Source: Microbacterium saperdae
GTDB taxonomy: Bacteria > Actinomycetota > Actinomycetes > Actinomycetales > Microbacteriaceae
Assembly (NCBI RefSeq): GCF_006716345.1
Contig: NZ_VFOX01000001.1
Coordinates: forward strand, 2,852,001-2,916,000
Length of the DNA: 64,000 bases
Direction: 5' to 3'
A program made the translations under genes and the position numbers. Each line of letters begins with the position of its first letter. The stretch's first letter is position 1. The notes beneath the pieces were generated by a model. The model saw nothing but the letters and a program-made list of their open reading frames with translations. It had not been told where the DNA came from and did no database searches. Below are positions 62,339 to 64,000 of this stretch, piece after piece.

Positions 62339-63556
62339 GTGGAGATGTCCGAGCTGCAAGCCCTGTTGACCCCCGACGGCCTGGAGCTGCTCGACGGGCT
62401 CGGCCCGATCGAGTCCACCGCGGAGGTGGCGCGCGCAGTGTCGCGGCTGCGCGCCGCCGGCCACTCCCCCGACCTGGTCTCGGCCGTCGTCGGACAGGCG
62501 CACCTGCGTACGAAGGCGACCGCGAAGTTCGGCGCGTTCGCGGCACGGATGCTGTTCACCCGCGCCGGACTCGAGCAGGCCACCCGGCTCGGTGTCGCGG
62601 TGCGTCATGCCCAGCGCATGCGCCGCGCCGGCATCACGAGTGTCGCCGACCTCGGGTGCGGCATCGGCGGCGATGCGCTGGCCTTCGCCGGCGCCGGACT
62701 CGATGTGCTCGCCGTGGACGCCGACGAGGTCACGGCCGCGATCGCAGCGTACAACCTCGCGCCGTTCGGTCCGGTCGACGGCGAAGGAACCGGGGCCGTC
62801 GTGCGACACAGCACCGCCGAGGAAGCCGACCTGTCTACCAGCGGCGCGGTGTGGATGGATCCCGCTCGACGCACCTCGGGGCACAGCGAGACCCGTCGCG
62901 TCTCGGCCGACGACTACTCACCCTCTTTGGACTGGGCTTTCGACCTCGCCGCGCGCGTTCCGACCGGGATCAAGCTGGGACCGGCGCATGACCGCGATGC
63001 GCTCCCCGACGACGCCGAAGCACAGTGGGTGAGTGCGGACGGCAGCGTGGTGGAACTCGTCGTCTGGACGGGTGCCCTGGCACGATCCGGCGTGCGCCGC
63101 GCGGCCCTGGTGATGCGCGGCGACAAGTCGCACGAGCTGACGGCGGGAGCCGACGCAGAGGACGCATCGACCCGCGAGCTCGGCGCGTTCCTCCACGAGC
63201 CCGACGGCGCGGTGATCCGCGCTCGACTGATCGGCGACGTGGCGCGGAGCCTCGATGCCGGCATGCTCGACCCGCGGATCGCCTATCTCACCTCCGATGC
63301 CGCGGTCACCAGTCCGTTCGTGCAGACATTCCGCGTGCGCGAGACCATGGCCGCGAATCCGAAGGCGATCAGTGCGGTGCTGAAGTCCGAAGGCATCGGC
63401 ACGCTCGAGATCAAGAAGCGCGGCGTCGACATCGACCCCGCGGCGTTCCGCAAGAAGCTCACTCTGCGCGGCGACCGCAGCGCCACCCTGATCCTCGCCC
63501 GGATCGGCGACCAGCGCCGAGCCATCCTCGCCGACCGGGTGCCGCCTGCTGCGTAG
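62339..63556 (+). CDS. Class I SAM-dependent methyltransferase with THUMP-like domain
   Basis: A 405-residue protein. The SAM-binding motif is VADLGCGIGGDALAFAGAGL followed by VLAVDADEVTAAIA. WMDPARRTSGH is a DPPY-like catalytic position reading DPAR. The C-terminal 90 residues (ISAVLKSEGIGTLEIKKRGV and FRKKLTLRGDRSATLIL) match the THUMP-like RNA-binding domain, so an RNA substrate is likely. Proteins of this type are widespread in actinobacteria and uncharacterised as far as I know. GTG 62339 is chosen for TAGGCT six bases upstream; ATG 62345 is an alternative. Confidence 0.85.
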   Translation: MEMSELQALLTPDGLELLDGLGPIESTAEVARAVSRLRAAGHSPDLVSAVVGQAHLRTKATAKFGAFAARMLFTRAGLEQATRLGVAVRHAQRMRRAGITSVADLGCGIGGDALAFAGAGLDVLAVDADEVTAAIAAYNLAPFGPVDGEGTGAVVRHSTAEEADLSTSGAVWMDPARRTSGHSETRRVSADDYSPSLDWAFDLAARVPTGIKLGPAHDRDALPDDAEAQWVSADGSVVELVVWTGALARSGVRRAALVMRGDKSHELTAGADAEDASTRELGAFLHEPDGAVIRARLIGDVARSLDAGMLDPRIAYLTSDAAVTSPFVQTFRVRETMAANPKAISAVLKSEGIGTLEIKKRGVDIDPAAFRKKLTLRGDRSATLILARIGDQRRAILADRVPPAA

Positions 63557-63565
63557 AACCGCCGC

Positions 63566-64000
63566 TCAGCCCTTCGAGTCGGTGGACGGCGGGACGACCT
63601 CGATCGGGTCGCCGTACTCGCCGCCGAGCTCGAGCCGTGAACCGTCGAGTCGCATCTCACCGTCCGTGGACACCGAGATCGATTCGGGATCGTGGATGAT
63701 CGTGAGGTACGGCGTCTGACTCGGCGTGTACTCGACTTCCAGGCTCCAGATCGCGGACGCGTCGAGCTCCCCACCCGGCACGACCTCGTCGTCTGACACG
63801 TACACGGCGATGCCGTCGGAGAGTGCATCCTCGTTCGGACGGCACGTCGATCGGCCCTCCGCGCCATCGACGATGAGACAGGTCTCCGAGCCGTTGCCGT
63901 TCCACCGGTCGATGAGCCACACCGGTCGCTCGCGGAAGTACCCGACGACGGCGAGGTTCATGGCCTCGTCTCCGTCCATCAGCTCCTGGGCCCGCGCGCG
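63566..64000 (-). CDS. Unknown protein, partial (5' end outside window)
   Basis: The frame is open to the end of the window; an internal ATG at 63979 lacks a convincing ribosome binding site, so the true start is probably beyond 64000. The visible 144 residues are polar and beta-rich, beginning around VVGYFRERPVWLIDRWNGNG and including two cysteines (ETCLIVDG, RSTCRPNED). This could be the extracellular part of an anchored protein, but I see no membrane segment in the visible portion and recognise no family. It converges with the methyltransferase gene, nine bases apart. Confidence 0.6.
   Translation of the reverse strand, partial: RARAQELMDGDEAMNLAVVGYFRERPVWLIDRWNGNGSETCLIVDGAEGRSTCRPNEDALSDGIAVYVSDDEVVPGGELDASAIWSLEVEYTPSQTPYLTIIHDPESISVSTDGEMRLDGSRLELGGEYGDPIEVVPPSTDSKG

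Overview
The window is high-GC bacterial DNA with densely packed genes. The actinobacterial gene content (GuaB3, DUF3817 next to guaA, PcrA/UvrD1 with a C-terminal Tudor-like tail, LigC and a LigD-type polymerase, a sortase-E-type LAXTG protein, an ECF42 sigma factor) and the many leaderless promoters point to the Microbacteriaceae, most likely Microbacterium. That genus call is inference. I see no rRNA, tRNA, CRISPR array, insertion sequence or prophage. No gene-free stretch exceeds about 275 bp.

Layout. 1-4400: a partial TetR regulator, an acyl-CoA dehydrogenase, a divergent AraC/NimT-like pair and a small unknown protein. 4477-10572: a CrtI-like oxidoreductase, then the end-joining-type ligase LigC and a LigD-type polymerase facing each other, with a compact arsenic cassette (arsC, arsO, arsR, no efflux pump) between them. 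10637-23058: an SseB-family protein, PcrA helicase, a large wall-anchored lamin-tail protein, an ABC exporter and small membrane or stress proteins. 23134-27122: an ECF42 sigma factor coupled to its DGPF protein behind a matching promoter, an AlkD-like glycosylase and a glycosyltransferase. 27131-36600: guaA with DUF3817, then a sugar-uptake operon (binding protein, two permeases, class II aldolase, ADP-dependent-type sugar kinase, ManA-like isomerase) divergent from a DeoR regulator. 36749-46061: a giant secreted nuclease/5'-nucleotidase, SURF1, a cysteine-free GuaB3, an amine-oxidase-type flavoprotein and an ABC-F ATPase.

46147-52650 is the most unusual region. Seven minus-strand genes run head to tail with a stop/start overlap at every junction: a response-regulator receiver fused to a PIG-L deacetylase, an ATP-grasp enzyme, a PHP hydrolase, a processive-type family 2 glycosyltransferase, a 47-residue membrane protein, a stand-alone receiver and a membrane histidine kinase. 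Neither receiver has a DNA-binding domain, so the cluster looks like a two-component system that acts directly on glycan-modifying enzymes rather than on transcription.

52880-64000: DUF2277, guaB with a palindrome at its probable transcription start, a branched-chain-amino-acid-type ABC system (livHMGF, with livJ convergent) whose LivH carries an extra N-terminal domain, RarD, a stand-alone groES under two CIRCE elements, a THUMP-like methyltransferase and a partial unknown gene. Three GMP-synthesis-related genes (guaA, guaB3, guaB) lie within 28 kb but in separate transcription units.
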